A stretch of DNA of 28,640 nt from an uncultured Catenibacterium sp. (GTDB lineage Bacteria; Bacillota_I; Bacilli_A; Erysipelotrichales; Coprobacillaceae). How positions within the stretch are numbered: position 1 is the first letter of the stretch; every line of letters starts with the position of its first letter. The position numbers and the translations under genes are program-made. Shown one piece after another: positions 1 through 7,720 of this stretch. The stretch lies in contig NZ_UQGV01000018.1 in the NCBI RefSeq assembly GCF_900540665.1, forward strand, positions 1 through 28,640, in the 5' to 3' direction. The notes beneath the pieces are model-generated. The model had not been told where the DNA came from. It saw only the letters and a list, made by a program, of their open reading frames with translations, and made no database searches.

Positions 1-22
1 GGCGCAGAATTAGTGATTTTTC

Positions 23-607
23 CTAGAATTGACACTTTTTCTCGTCTACCCTATTTCCGTGAAGAACAAGTTCTGCTAATAAAGCCGATATTTCTTCTAT
101 AGATTGATCATAATTATTCATGAACCAATTCATATAAACAGATAAAACACCAGAAAGATAGAAATTAGAAACAACTTCAAATCGACGCATATCTAATTCA
201 TTACTTTCTTCAATACGCTTTTGTACATATTCTTTAAGTGCTTCTACGATCTTTACAATAAGAAAAGAACGGTTATTTGTCTTAAAGAGAAGATTAAAGA
301 ATTCTAAATCTTTATTTACTGTTTCAGTAAACTTTATAAAGATTTCAGTTAAGAAATCAGCCATATTTGTAAACTCTACAGTACCCATATTATTAATAAA
401 TGCCTCTACTGTCAGGTTTTCTATTTCTTCCATAACTTCATAGGCATCTGAGTAGTAATTATAAAATGTCTTACGGTTAATGTTCGCTTTTTTCGCAATA
501 TCTGTAATGGTAATCTGATTTACATCTTTTTCATTTAACAGTTCTACAAAAGCTTTATATATTGCATGTTTTGTCTTGATAACTCGTCTATCTGTCTTTT
601 GTTCCAT
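23..607 (-). CDS. TetR/AcrR family transcriptional regulator
   Basis: This is a 194-residue DNA-binding repressor type protein. The N-terminal helix-turn-helix (about residues 10-55) has the TetR pattern: a first helix rich in AIYKAFVELL, then ITITDIAKKANINRKTFYNYY. The remainder is an all-helical ligand and dimerisation domain with no recognisable specificity. The reading frame extends 8 codons further to a TTG, but the ATG at 607 is preceded by an AGAAAGTGGGA purine stretch and fits the usual TetR N-terminus, so I use it. The gene is divergent from the HD-domain gene at 738. The shared 130-bp gap holds two inverted repeats, which suggests autoregulation and control of that neighbour. The ligand is unknown. 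Confidence 0.85.
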   Translation of the reverse strand: MEQKTDRRVIKTKHAIYKAFVELLNEKDVNQITITDIAKKANINRKTFYNYYSDAYEVMEEIENLTVEAFINNMGTVEFTNMADFLTEIFIKFTETVNKDLEFFNLLFKTNNRSFLIVKIVEALKEYVQKRIEESNELDMRRFEVVSNFYLSGVLSVYMNWFMNNYDQSIEEISALLAELVLHGNRVDEKKCQF

Positions 608-625
608 TATTATTTCCCACTTTCT

Positions 626-662
626 ATACAATATGTATCTTTAGCAACATTTCTATTATGTT
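626..662. promoter_or_regulatory. Candidate TetR operators in the divergent gap
   Basis: Two short inverted repeats lie between the TetR start codon and the -10 box of the divergent gene: ATACA-ATA-TGTAT at 626-638 and AACAT-N7-ATGTT at 646-662. A TATAAT -10 box for the rightward gene is at 693-698, without a clear -35. The positions fit an autorepressor operator. Assigning them to this TetR protein is inference. Confidence 0.35.
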
Positions 663-737
663 CTGACCATGTATTGTTTCATGCATTTATATTATAATAC
701 AGCCAGATTGTAGGTTTCAACCAGAGGGGATATATAA

Positions 738-1172
738 ATGACTTATATTATTCAAAAAAAATTACGTTATTTAGAAAATGCAGGTCGCTTAAATGAAACT
801 AAGAACTATATTCAACATGGTTCTATTACTGTCTATGCACATTGTGTCAATGTAGCTCATATGAGTGTCAGAATAGCCAAATGGCTCCCAATACAGGTTA
901 ATATGGATGCTTTAGTCATTGGTGCATTACTTCATGATTATTTCTTATATGACTGGCATGATGGAAAAGGAAGGCATTTTCATGGCTTTACTCATCCAGA
1001 ATGCGCTTTTAGAAATGCAGAAAAGGACTATACACTCTCACCACGAGTTAAAAATATTATAATTAGACATATGTTTTCTTTAACTCCTGTTCCTCCCACA
1101 TGCACTGAAGCATGGATAGTATGTATTGCAGATAAGATCTGTGCCATAGAAGAGACATTATTTAGAAGATGA
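738..1172 (+). CDS. Small HD-domain hydrolase
   Basis: This 144-residue protein is a single HD domain, a metal-dependent phosphohydrolase fold. The metal-ligand set is visible in order: H35 (AHCVNVAHMSV), the H66-D67 pair (ALLHDYF), H111 (IRHMF) and D132 (CIADK). The length matches stand-alone HD proteins of gut Firmicutes. The substrate cannot be told from sequence; nucleotides or phosphorylated intermediates are usual for the fold. The start is supported by an AGAGGGGA Shine-Dalgarno sequence upstream of ATG. It is transcribed away from the TetR gene at 607 and ends at a bidirectional hairpin, so it is probably a one-gene unit controlled by that regulator. Confidence 0.8.
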   Translation: MTYIIQKKLRYLENAGRLNETKNYIQHGSITVYAHCVNVAHMSVRIAKWLPIQVNMDALVIGALLHDYFLYDWHDGKGRHFHGFTHPECAFRNAEKDYTLSPRVKNIIIRHMFSLTPVPPTCTEAWIVCIADKICAIEETLFRR

Positions 1173-1216
1173 ACTGGAATTTCTAGCTTTTTTTAATTAT
1201 TTGTTGATAGGAATAG

Positions 1217-1254
1217 AAAAATGACTACCTTTGGAAGTGGGGTAGTCATTTTCT
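1217..1254. terminator. Bidirectional rho-independent terminator
   Basis: The stem is AATGACTACC with GGTAGTCATT. It is flanked by A-rich sequence on the left and T-rich sequence on the right, so it can stop both the HD gene (rightward) and the histidine kinase gene (leftward). Confidence 0.8.
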
Positions 1255-1320
1255 TAAATCTAAGTGAAGAGCCGCTTACTTATCATATAGGTTTGTAGTG
1301 GTTGTCAATATAGCTTGATT

Positions 1321-2556
1321 TTAGCTTTTTATTCTGATTTGAACACTAAAATAACGATATGAGTAATCATAAGTGATCTCTCCATGATACTTATTGACTA
1401 TATTCATAATAGAACGCATTCCAAACCCATGACTACAATCTTCTTTAGTTGTATTGAAGTTTGGGTTATCTACAAGAGGATTATTGATACTGGTATTCTT
1501 AATATCAATAACGAAATCATTACTCTCTTTATAGATATCAAGAATAATCTTCTTAATAGATTTTGATGTACAATTCTCAATCGCATTATCTAATAAATTA
1601 CCTAGTAATACATAGAAATCTATCTTATCCATAGGGGTATCATCATCAAATTGACTGGCAATAAATTCAATATTCTTACCTTTAATCTTAGATAATTGAG
1701 AAGCTAATATAAGATTCAAAGATGCATTACCCGTATCCACTGTTTGTGTTTCATTAATTCTATGTAATTGGTTATTAATATGATTATGGAGTGATTCATA
1801 ATCTTTTTTTTCACAATCTTCCAGTAATGACAACAACATATGATTCATATCATGCTTGATCTTTCTGATTTCATTCATATGAGTAATGATATTTTCATAA
1901 TTCTTCTTATTGAATTTCAGTTCCTCATTGTTTAATTTTACTAGATAATTCTCTTTCTCTATACTTAATATTCTATTAACCATCTGGTAGATCAACATCA
2001 CAAGAATGGTAATCAATACAATTTCTATAGAACTTTCAAGGGGAAGAGAACCTTTTTTGAAAATAGTAATAAGATATGACAGATAGATAAGTGTTAATAC
2101 AGAATGGATACCTAGATAGAAGGCGGTATATTCTTTAATACGCATTAAATAATCCTTAAACAAATGCCTTGTAAGAAGCAATAATATACATAAAAGAAGA
2201 TCTGAACCATAGACTATATCATGAATAGGTAAAACCAGATCATATATGAAAATATTGATACCCCATGTCATAATCACATAGGTAAGAACCTTAAGAAAGA
2301 TAAAGTAAATTGATATAAATAGACATTCTAGAAGTCTGTCATGCTTAAACAGAATGAGGCATAAACCTAATATACATATACTAAGAAGTCCATTATGTAT
2401 GAACATAGAAGAAATAATAGAAACAGATGATAATAATAGTGCAGAACCAATAAACTTGATTAGATTCTCTTTAATGCTGATAGAATAGACATAATAGAAG
2501 AATGACAACAACATCAAAGATAATGCGATGAAACTTATATTATTTGTTTCTAACAT
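1321..2556 (-). CDS. AgrC-like sensor histidine kinase (GHKL family)
   Basis: This is a membrane sensor kinase of about 411 residues. The N-terminal 195 residues hold six or seven hydrophobic segments with short loops, as in AgrC/HPK10 kinases that sense peptides. They are followed by a coiled linker, the phospho-acceptor region NEIRKIKHDMNHML (His about 235), an N-box LLGNLLDNAIENC and a G-box GFGMRS near the C-terminus. The ATG at 2556 overlaps the response regulator stop as TGATG, with AAGGAGG upstream; a TTG one codon earlier is less likely. It forms an operon with the LytTR regulator. No AgrB or AgrD gene is adjacent, so it probably does not read a self-made thiolactone. Sensing a cell-envelope peptide or bacteriocin and controlling the divergent ABC operon is the likely role (inference). 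Confidence 0.88.
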   Translation of the reverse strand: MLETNNISFIALSLMLLSFFYYVYSISIKENLIKFIGSALLLSSVSIISSMFIHNGLLSICILGLCLILFKHDRLLECLFISIYFIFLKVLTYVIMTWGINIFIYDLVLPIHDIVYGSDLLLCILLLLTRHLFKDYLMRIKEYTAFYLGIHSVLTLIYLSYLITIFKKGSLPLESSIEIVLITILVMLIYQMVNRILSIEKENYLVKLNNEELKFNKKNYENIITHMNEIRKIKHDMNHMLLSLLEDCEKKDYESLHNHINNQLHRINETQTVDTGNASLNLILASQLSKIKGKNIEFIASQFDDDTPMDKIDFYVLLGNLLDNAIENCTSKSIKKIILDIYKESNDFVIDIKNTSINNPLVDNPNFNTTKEDCSHGFGMRSIMNIVNKYHGEITYDYSYRYFSVQIRIKS

Positions 2557-3245
2557 CAATGATGCACCTCCTTCATATACTCTAATACAAGCTTTTTCTT
2601 TCTTCTACTTATTGGTATCTGGTAATGCTCACTTATATATAATGTTGTACCTTCTAGCTTAGTCACTTTTTTCATATTTGCGAGATAAGAACGTCCAACT
2701 CTTTTAAAATGATTAGAATCAATCGTCTTTTCTACATCACCTAGCTGCATATTGACAGTAATAGAAGATGTATCAAAATGTATCTCTGTTTGATGATTGA
2801 AGCTTTCACAATAAAGAATAGACTCTTTTCTTAATATATAGGCATTTCCATTGATATAGAATGTTACACTTGGATGTAAATGAGATAAATGATAGTTGAT
2901 TTCTTCTAATACATCAGGCATTTCTATATCTAGATTCTCTTTTCTAATAAAGTCAAAAGGATGTATATTACATGCTTTATAAACAAGTTCATTATGACTT
3001 GTAATAAAGATAATTAAGGCATTCTGATGTCTTTTTTTGTACTCTTTCGCTAGTTCTAATCCTGAAACATGAGGCATATCGATATCTAGGAATAAGACAT
3101 CAAATTCTACATTTATAGGAAACTGTAAAGCATTTATATATGTATTAACCTCTATATCTGTAGATGAGAAGAAATCACTTATATGATGACAAACATGTTT
3201 TAAGTCATCTTCTTCATCATCTACAACTGCAATTCTATATGTCAT
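2556..3245 (-). CDS. LytTR-family response regulator (AgrA-like)
   Basis: This 229-residue response regulator has a receiver domain (residues 1-115) with the acidic pocket VVDDEEDD at its start and phospho-acceptor D54 in LFLDIDMP. A LytTR DNA-binding domain follows (about 128-225), with typical HFKRVGRSYLANMKKV and ISRRKK segments. The open frame reaches 17 codons further upstream, but ATG 3245 has a perfect AAGGAG nine bases before it and begins exactly where receiver domains begin. It is the first gene of a two-gene operon with the histidine kinase, translationally coupled through TGATG. It faces the ABC transporter operon across a 137-bp gap, which is where its binding site would be expected. 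Confidence 0.9.
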   Translation of the reverse strand: MTYRIAVVDDEEDDLKHVCHHISDFFSSTDIEVNTYINALQFPINVEFDVLFLDIDMPHVSGLELAKEYKKRHQNALIIFITSHNELVYKACNIHPFDFIRKENLDIEMPDVLEEINYHLSHLHPSVTFYINGNAYILRKESILYCESFNHQTEIHFDTSSITVNMQLGDVEKTIDSNHFKRVGRSYLANMKKVTKLEGTTLYISEHYQIPISRRKKKLVLEYMKEVHH

Positions 3246-3300
3246 AGATTCCATCTCCTTATCATTGACGCTTTCAAATAGACCATTAACGATCACACAA

Positions 3301-3329
3301 TTGAATATATATTATGTATTATTTAAAAT
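3301..3329 (+). promoter_or_regulatory. Promoter of the ABC transporter operon
   Basis: TTGAAT (3301-3306), a 17-base spacer and TAAAAT (3324-3329) form a good vegetative promoter 54 bases before the first gene. An imperfect repeat (CTATTAA and CATATTAA) lies downstream at 3346-3371 but is too weak to call a LytTR box. Confidence 0.55.
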
Positions 3330-3382
3330 GAAATAAACAAAAGAACTATTAAATATATTCTAACATATTAAGGAGATAATTT

Positions 3383-4240
3383 ATGAAACAATTCTTCTAC
3401 TTATTTAAATCCAAAAAGAAACTTCTCTTATTTTCTATTTATTTTATTGTAGTTATTGTAGGAATATTCATCAGTTATAAAGGGGCTTATAGTTCTATTC
3501 CTGAAAAAGAAATGATACTAATGAAATCAAAAGATCCTGAAATGGGATTAGACTTCTTCTATTACTTACAGGATTCAGGACTCACACTTATATTATATGT
3601 CCTTACAACACTCATTGTGCCTAATATCATTAGTGCTGATTTCTTGCTATATGAGCATAATAAATTCAATCATTTTATGATAACACGTATGTCTTCTTCT
3701 ATTTATCATAAGAAAGAAAGACAATTCAATTTTCTTGCGACATTTATTCTTATTTTTATGACTCATCTACTTACAGTACTAATCATTCATCTTTTCTTCT
3801 TTAAGATATCTTTTTCTATTAATCCAATCTATATGAATGCGACAAGACAGACTAATCTATTATCTAGTTCATTATTTCTTAATCTTATTATCTATATGGT
3901 TCTTTCATCTATTGGCTATGCACTTTTTTCTCATTTCTTGTTCTCATTACAGTGTTTTATTAAGAATGTCTATTTCTATAGAACGCTTGGATTACTTGTA
4001 TCTCTTATTCTTTATATTGGTGCATCAGTTTTATCTCATACATTCTATAATACATCAGGAAGTTTGCTTGCTACATTGGCTTATTTCCTTAATATTATTA
4101 ATATTCTTACTCCAAGTATTATTAAAAGTCCTGTTTTAAATAACAATCCTCATCTCTTCTATATTGGTACTGCATTACTCTATTATCTTTTGTCATCTAT
4201 TCTTTTTGGAATGAGGGATTATCATGACTCCACTACTTAA
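3383..4240 (+). CDS. Membrane protein of ABC transporter operon (ABC-2-like permease)
   Basis: This is a 285-residue integral membrane protein with about six hydrophobic segments, beginning near residues 14-32. It is read from ATG with TTAAGGAG nine bases upstream. After the second membrane segment it has a basic cytoplasmic stretch, NHFMITRMSSSIYHKKERQ. The two smaller membrane proteins of the operon carry a similar stretch (NHTLITRMGYK and DTFSIIRMGRKK). This looks like the coupling helix by which ABC-2-type permeases touch their ATPase. It is the first gene of a four-gene operon with overlapping reading frames. The substrate is unknown. Peptide or lantibiotic export or immunity is the usual theme for such divergons with AgrC/LytTR systems (inference). 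Confidence 0.75.
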   Translation: MKQFFYLFKSKKKLLLFSIYFIVVIVGIFISYKGAYSSIPEKEMILMKSKDPEMGLDFFYYLQDSGLTLILYVLTTLIVPNIISADFLLYEHNKFNHFMITRMSSSIYHKKERQFNFLATFILIFMTHLLTVLIIHLFFFKISFSINPIYMNATRQTNLLSSSLFLNLIIYMVLSSIGYALFSHFLFSLQCFIKNVYFYRTLGLLVSLILYIGASVLSHTFYNTSGSLLATLAYFLNIINILTPSIIKSPVLNNNPHLFYIGTALLYYLLSSILFGMRDYHDSTT

Positions 4241-4712
4241 GCTTATTAAGAAACAGGACACTATTTCACTTATTATTTTGATTCTTCTTATTCCTGTAGT
4301 CACAAGATTAAGTAAAAGAGTAAACTTCATCTATATTCTCCTTACAAGTAACTATATCACCTTGATTTTGAATATTACTTATCTAGTGGTTATGTATAAG
4401 AAGGTGATGATCATCAATGGGATTAATCATACTTTGATTACACGTATGGGGTATAAGAATACACAACAAACCACTTATTCTTTTATGATTATTATTACAC
4501 TATCTTTCTTGATTATTCTCTATGTCTTCTTATTTCTCGTATATGGTATCTCTCAAATGAGTATCAACCTTCTATTGATGTTAGTTGTTTATACATTGAT
4601 ATTTCTATTTGAGATATCCATTATTTACTTGCAATTCAATAGAAAATCAAACATTCTCTATATCGCTTTACCTATCATTATCAATCTTGCTTATCATTAC
4701 ATGTTCTTCTAG
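4224..4712 (+). CDS. Small membrane protein of ABC transporter operon
   Basis: This 162-residue protein has four or five membrane segments. Its frame overlaps the end of the preceding gene by 17 bases, implying coupled translation. The second cytoplasmic loop contains NHTLITRMGYKNTQQT, closely resembling the loop of the upstream 285-residue protein and of the 159-residue protein at 5317. The three probably share ancestry as permease subunits. It has no soluble domain and no signal peptide other than the first membrane helix. I cannot assign a named family with certainty; it resembles the small ABC-2-like subunits found beside short ATPases in Firmicutes. Confidence 0.75.
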   Translation: MTPLLKLIKKQDTISLIILILLIPVVTRLSKRVNFIYILLTSNYITLILNITYLVVMYKKVMIINGINHTLITRMGYKNTQQTTYSFMIIITLSFLIILYVFLFLVYGISQMSINLLLMLVVYTLIFLFEISIIYLQFNRKSNILYIALPIIINLAYHYMFF

Positions 4713-4724
4713 GAGGAAATAAAG

Positions 4725-5330
4725 ATGTTGAAAGTCAATCATATTAAAAAGAGCTTTAAACAAAACACAGTATTAGAAGATATCAATCTAGAAATAAATA
4801 AAGGAGAATGCCTCTATATACATGGAAAGAATGGATGTGGTAAATCCACATTCTTTAAAATTATCTGTGACATTATTCAAAGTGATTCAGGTACTATTGA
4901 AAAGGAATCTGATACATATATTGGTACACTTATAGAAAACCCAGGATTTATAGAAAATGAATCTTTAAGATTCAATCTTAAGTTTCTTGCTTCACTTAAT
5001 CATTGTTATAACGAAGAAAGAATAAGAGAATTATGTCATACGTACTCGTTGGATTATGATAGTTCTGCTACACTTAAGAATTATTCTGTTGGTATGAGAC
5101 AAAAAGCAGGTATTATTCAAGCAGTTATGGAAGATCAGAATCTTATTTTCTTTGATGAACCAACTAGAGGCTTGGATGAAGAGAGTATCATTATATTTGA
5201 AAATATGGTCAATACATTAGTAGAAACGGGTAAAAGTGTAGTGATTGCATCACATGACCGCTTAGCACATGTTCACTATACACATACCTATTTGCTAGAA
5301 GAGGGGAAACTTAAGAGTGAAGACTATTAA
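4725..5330 (+). CDS. ABC transporter ATP-binding protein
   Basis: This is a 201-residue ATPase subunit, short but complete. Walker A is GKNGCGKST (about residues 34-42). The signature is a degenerate NYSVGMRQK in place of LSGGQ, as is common in ABC-2 and bacteriocin-immunity ATPases. Walker B is LIFFDEPTRGLD and the H-loop is VIASHD. Start ATG 4725 follows an AGGAGGAAATAAAG ribosome site. It lies between two membrane-protein genes and overlaps the next by 14 bases. It would energise export or immunity through the three membrane proteins of the operon. Confidence 0.92.
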   Translation: MLKVNHIKKSFKQNTVLEDINLEINKGECLYIHGKNGCGKSTFFKIICDIIQSDSGTIEKESDTYIGTLIENPGFIENESLRFNLKFLASLNHCYNEERIRELCHTYSLDYDSSATLKNYSVGMRQKAGIIQAVMEDQNLIFFDEPTRGLDEESIIIFENMVNTLVETGKSVVIASHDRLAHVHYTHTYLLEEGKLKSEDY

Positions 5331-5796
5331 GAACTATGTTTCTCTCTTCATTCTATTTCTTATATGTAAAGGAGTATTTCATATCTCTTTTGTTGACTGT
5401 ACTCATATCAAATACTTCTTTCCTCAAAGACCTATTTATGTTGTATTTTCACTTCTAGTTAACTACTTCTATTTGAAAATAGTGTTTGATTGTATATTAC
5501 AGTATATTGAAATAGATACATTTTCAATTATCAGAATGGGAAGAAAGAAGTATCATACAATGATGCTTGAAAGAATAGTCTATACACTTATTGTATTTGT
5601 TTTGTTTTCTATTTTTACTGATCTTTTCTTTCATGATATTTGTATTTTAGGACTTATAGAAACAGTCTGCATTGAAATACTCATAGGACTATGTATGTCT
5701 TTTTTCTATAAAAGACTAGGGACTCATACGTTTATGATTGCATTCATACTTATTATGTTTACTAAATATTTCATTACTTTGGCTTCAGGATTTTAG
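5317..5796 (+). CDS. Small membrane protein of ABC transporter operon, last gene
   Basis: This 159-residue protein has four or five membrane segments and starts at a GTG inside the end of the ATPase gene, with GAGGGG upstream. The loop DTFSIIRMGRKKYHTMMLER matches the coupling-loop pattern [IT]-[IT]-R-M-[GS] of the other two membrane proteins in the operon. Its length is almost the same as that of the 162-residue protein at 4224, so the two are likely diverged paralogues. The stop codon lies inside the loop of the operon terminator, so the gene ends the transcription unit exactly. Confidence 0.72.
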   Translation: MKTIKNYVSLFILFLICKGVFHISFVDCTHIKYFFPQRPIYVVFSLLVNYFYLKIVFDCILQYIEIDTFSIIRMGRKKYHTMMLERIVYTLIVFVLFSIFTDLFFHDICILGLIETVCIEILIGLCMSFFYKRLGTHTFMIAFILIMFTKYFITLASGF

Positions 5797-5812
5797 TCCT
5801 GAAGCCTTTTGT
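5781..5812 (+). terminator. Terminator overlapping the stop codon
   Basis: GGCTTCAGGA pairs perfectly with TCCTGAAGCC around the loop TTTTAG and is followed by TTTT. The TAG stop of the last ABC operon gene is the end of the loop. Confidence 0.9.
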
Positions 5813-5839
5813 GTTATGATAGTTTCAAGGAGGTGTTCT

Positions 5840-6589
5840 ATGCAACTCATATTTTGTGATATGGATGGCTCATTACTAAACCATCATTCTAAAATCTCAC
5901 CACGAACATTAGAAACACTCATCAAATTAGAAGAGAAGGGGATAGGAATTATTCTCTCTAGTGGTAGACATATTAACAGTTTAATGAAATATGGTGAGAT
6001 GCTTCGTTTTGAAAAATATCCCATGAGTGGCTATTCATGCAATAATGGACAAGCTTATCATGATCATCTAGGCGAGAATGTACTTGAACATAAACGCTTA
6101 AACTATGATGATTACTTAAAAGTAAGAAGATATGCGAAAGATCATCACTATGGCTTTATTGTCTATATTAATAATAAAAGAGTGATGTTCCATTATAATG
6201 AATCATTGCTTATTCGATTACTGCATTTGCATATTCCAATACACGTTGATACAATCTTTGATAAGTTTGTCTATTTTGGATGTCCTTCTTTTGACACGCA
6301 GGGACTGGATTATACATGTTCTTTAGTTGATCCTTATTGGCTTGAAATAGGACCGAAAGGTGTAGATAAAGGCACAATGTTAGAAAGAATTGCATGTTTT
6401 CATCATATCGATTTAAAAGATATAATCGCTTTTGGAAATGGTGAAAATGATCTTCCTATGCTTATTAAGGCAGGAACAGGTATCGCAATGGGTAATGCAC
6501 TTGAACATGTGAAAGAACTATCTGATGCAGTCTGTGATGATTGTGATCATGATGGAATAGGTAAATATCTGGAGGACTTACTATTATGA
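5840..6589 (+). CDS. Cof-type HAD-family hydrolase
   Basis: This is a 249-residue haloacid-dehalogenase phosphatase of the Cof/YkrA type, acting on sugar phosphates or similar cytosolic phosphates. Motif I is DMDGSLL (D7, D9), motif II is LSSGR, motif III lysine is in GPKGVDKG, and motif IV is FGNGENDLPML. A C2-type cap lies between motifs II and III. The frame opens earlier, inside the ABC operon terminator, but AAGGAGGTG is six bases before ATG 5840 and motif I normally sits at residues 5-12, so I start there. The stop overlaps the AraC start as ATGA, so the two form an operon. The exact substrate is not predictable. Confidence 0.9.
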   Translation: MQLIFCDMDGSLLNHHSKISPRTLETLIKLEEKGIGIILSSGRHINSLMKYGEMLRFEKYPMSGYSCNNGQAYHDHLGENVLEHKRLNYDDYLKVRRYAKDHHYGFIVYINNKRVMFHYNESLLIRLLHLHIPIHVDTIFDKFVYFGCPSFDTQGLDYTCSLVDPYWLEIGPKGVDKGTMLERIACFHHIDLKDIIAFGNGENDLPMLIKAGTGIAMGNALEHVKELSDAVCDDCDHDGIGKYLEDLLL

Positions 6590-7596
6590 TGAATATGTCA
6601 GATTATTATGATTTTTCAGGACAGAAGTTTGGATATCCTCTCTCTTTAAGTATCAACAGTTTTGATCGTCATATCTTCTCTAGACAAAAGAGTCTAGAAC
6701 TCTCTTATGTCTTGCAGGGAGAATACCAGATAGTGACAGAGAAGTTTACTTCTAAACTATCAAAAGGTGAACTTGTGATGATTGCTCCGGGAGATATTCA
6801 TTTGATTACGCATAAAAAAGATGGAGTTGTTCTTACAATACATATAGACTTTGATCGTATGACTTCCGCAATGAGTGGGAATAGTATTGAGGCTTTTTCT
6901 ACAATGATTGTCACTAACCAGGCTTATGATCAATTAAAAAATAAGATATCAGGCATCCTCAAACTTATTAAACAGGAGAATTATAACCTTTATACTCTCA
7001 ATGCCTATATGATGGATATCCTCTCTATTGCGTCTCAGGTTTCTTTCTCTATGTCTTCTCTTCCTTTACAGGATGAAGCCCATAGGAACTATATGCAGGC
7101 TATTTTATATATAGACTCACACTATAATGAGAACTTAACTTTAGGTGATGTAGCAGATACACTTTCGTTTAGTTTAAGTTATACATCTAAGTTATTTAAG
7201 AAGTTTACTGGTATTACCTTTGTGAAGTATTTAAATAGTGTACGTATTCGTGCTTCTCTAGAAGATTTATTAGAAGGTATCAAGAATATTTCAGAGATAT
7301 CAGATGAATGCGGTATGCCTAATTCTAAGGCTTATACAGAAGCGTTTAAAGAAATCTATGGTATATCACCTAGTAACTATAGAAAACGTTTTAAGAAGAA
7401 TTATGCGCCTACAGAAGAAAAAGAAATGAACCTTAATAACTTTGATGAAATACTAGAAGACTTCATCAAGGAAGAAGAAACAATCTACGAAGATGAGAAA
7501 TGTAAGATCACTTTAAACGATGAACATATTAAGCTAGAAACAGAAGAAGAAATAAAAATATCACAAAAAGGTAAGCGAATACAAATTCTTTTATAG
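6586..7596 (+). CDS. AraC-family transcriptional regulator with acidic C-terminal tail
   Basis: This 336-residue regulator has an N-terminal cupin-like sensing half (about 15-100) with the pattern LSYVLQGEYQI...GELVMIAPGDIHLI. Two helix-turn-helix motifs of the AraC type follow (about 170-272): ENLTLGDVADTLSFSLSYTSKLFKKFTGITF and ISEISDECGMPNSKAYTEAFKEIYGISPSNYRKRF (each noted only as a segment). The protein runs about 60 residues beyond the usual end, with a strongly acidic tail rich in Glu and Asp ending in KGKRIQILL. GGAGG at 6571 serves ATG 6586, with further ATGs at 6589 and 6595. It is coupled to the HAD gene. The ligand is unknown; sugar-responsive regulators are the common members. 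Confidence 0.88.
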   Translation: MMNMSDYYDFSGQKFGYPLSLSINSFDRHIFSRQKSLELSYVLQGEYQIVTEKFTSKLSKGELVMIAPGDIHLITHKKDGVVLTIHIDFDRMTSAMSGNSIEAFSTMIVTNQAYDQLKNKISGILKLIKQENYNLYTLNAYMMDILSIASQVSFSMSSLPLQDEAHRNYMQAILYIDSHYNENLTLGDVADTLSFSLSYTSKLFKKFTGITFVKYLNSVRIRASLEDLLEGIKNISEISDECGMPNSKAYTEAFKEIYGISPSNYRKRFKKNYAPTEEKEMNLNNFDEILEDFIKEEETIYEDEKCKITLNDEHIKLETEEEIKISQKGKRIQILL

Positions 7597-7650
7597 CAGT
7601 CATATATTGTCTTCTTTCAGTATTAAGAAGGCAAAATATGACTGCTTTTA
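7595..7650 (+). terminator. Long-hairpin terminator
   Basis: AGCAGTCATAT pairs with ATATGACTGCT, and the inner arms TTGTCTTCTT and AAGAAGGCAA also pair with one G-U. A short T stretch follows. It begins at the AraC stop codon. Confidence 0.75.
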
Positions 7651-7683
7651 TATAGAAGCATGATTTTTTATTCACAAGAGGAG

Positions 7684-7692
7684 TGATATAAT
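7684..7692 (+). promoter_or_regulatory. Extended -10 promoter of the flavoenzyme gene
   Basis: TGATATAAT is a perfect extended -10 element. No good -35 is seen. It overlaps the upstream candidate ATG at 7691, so transcription from it would begin near 7699 and exclude that ATG from the mRNA. Confidence 0.45.
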
Positions 7693-7720
7693 GTGGACGA
7701 AAGAGAGGAAAATACAAATG

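Noticed and set aside
3837..4139. 100-residue frame inside the first membrane protein
   Set aside because: Its hydrophobicity comes from the T-rich composition; it is out of frame within a well-supported gene.
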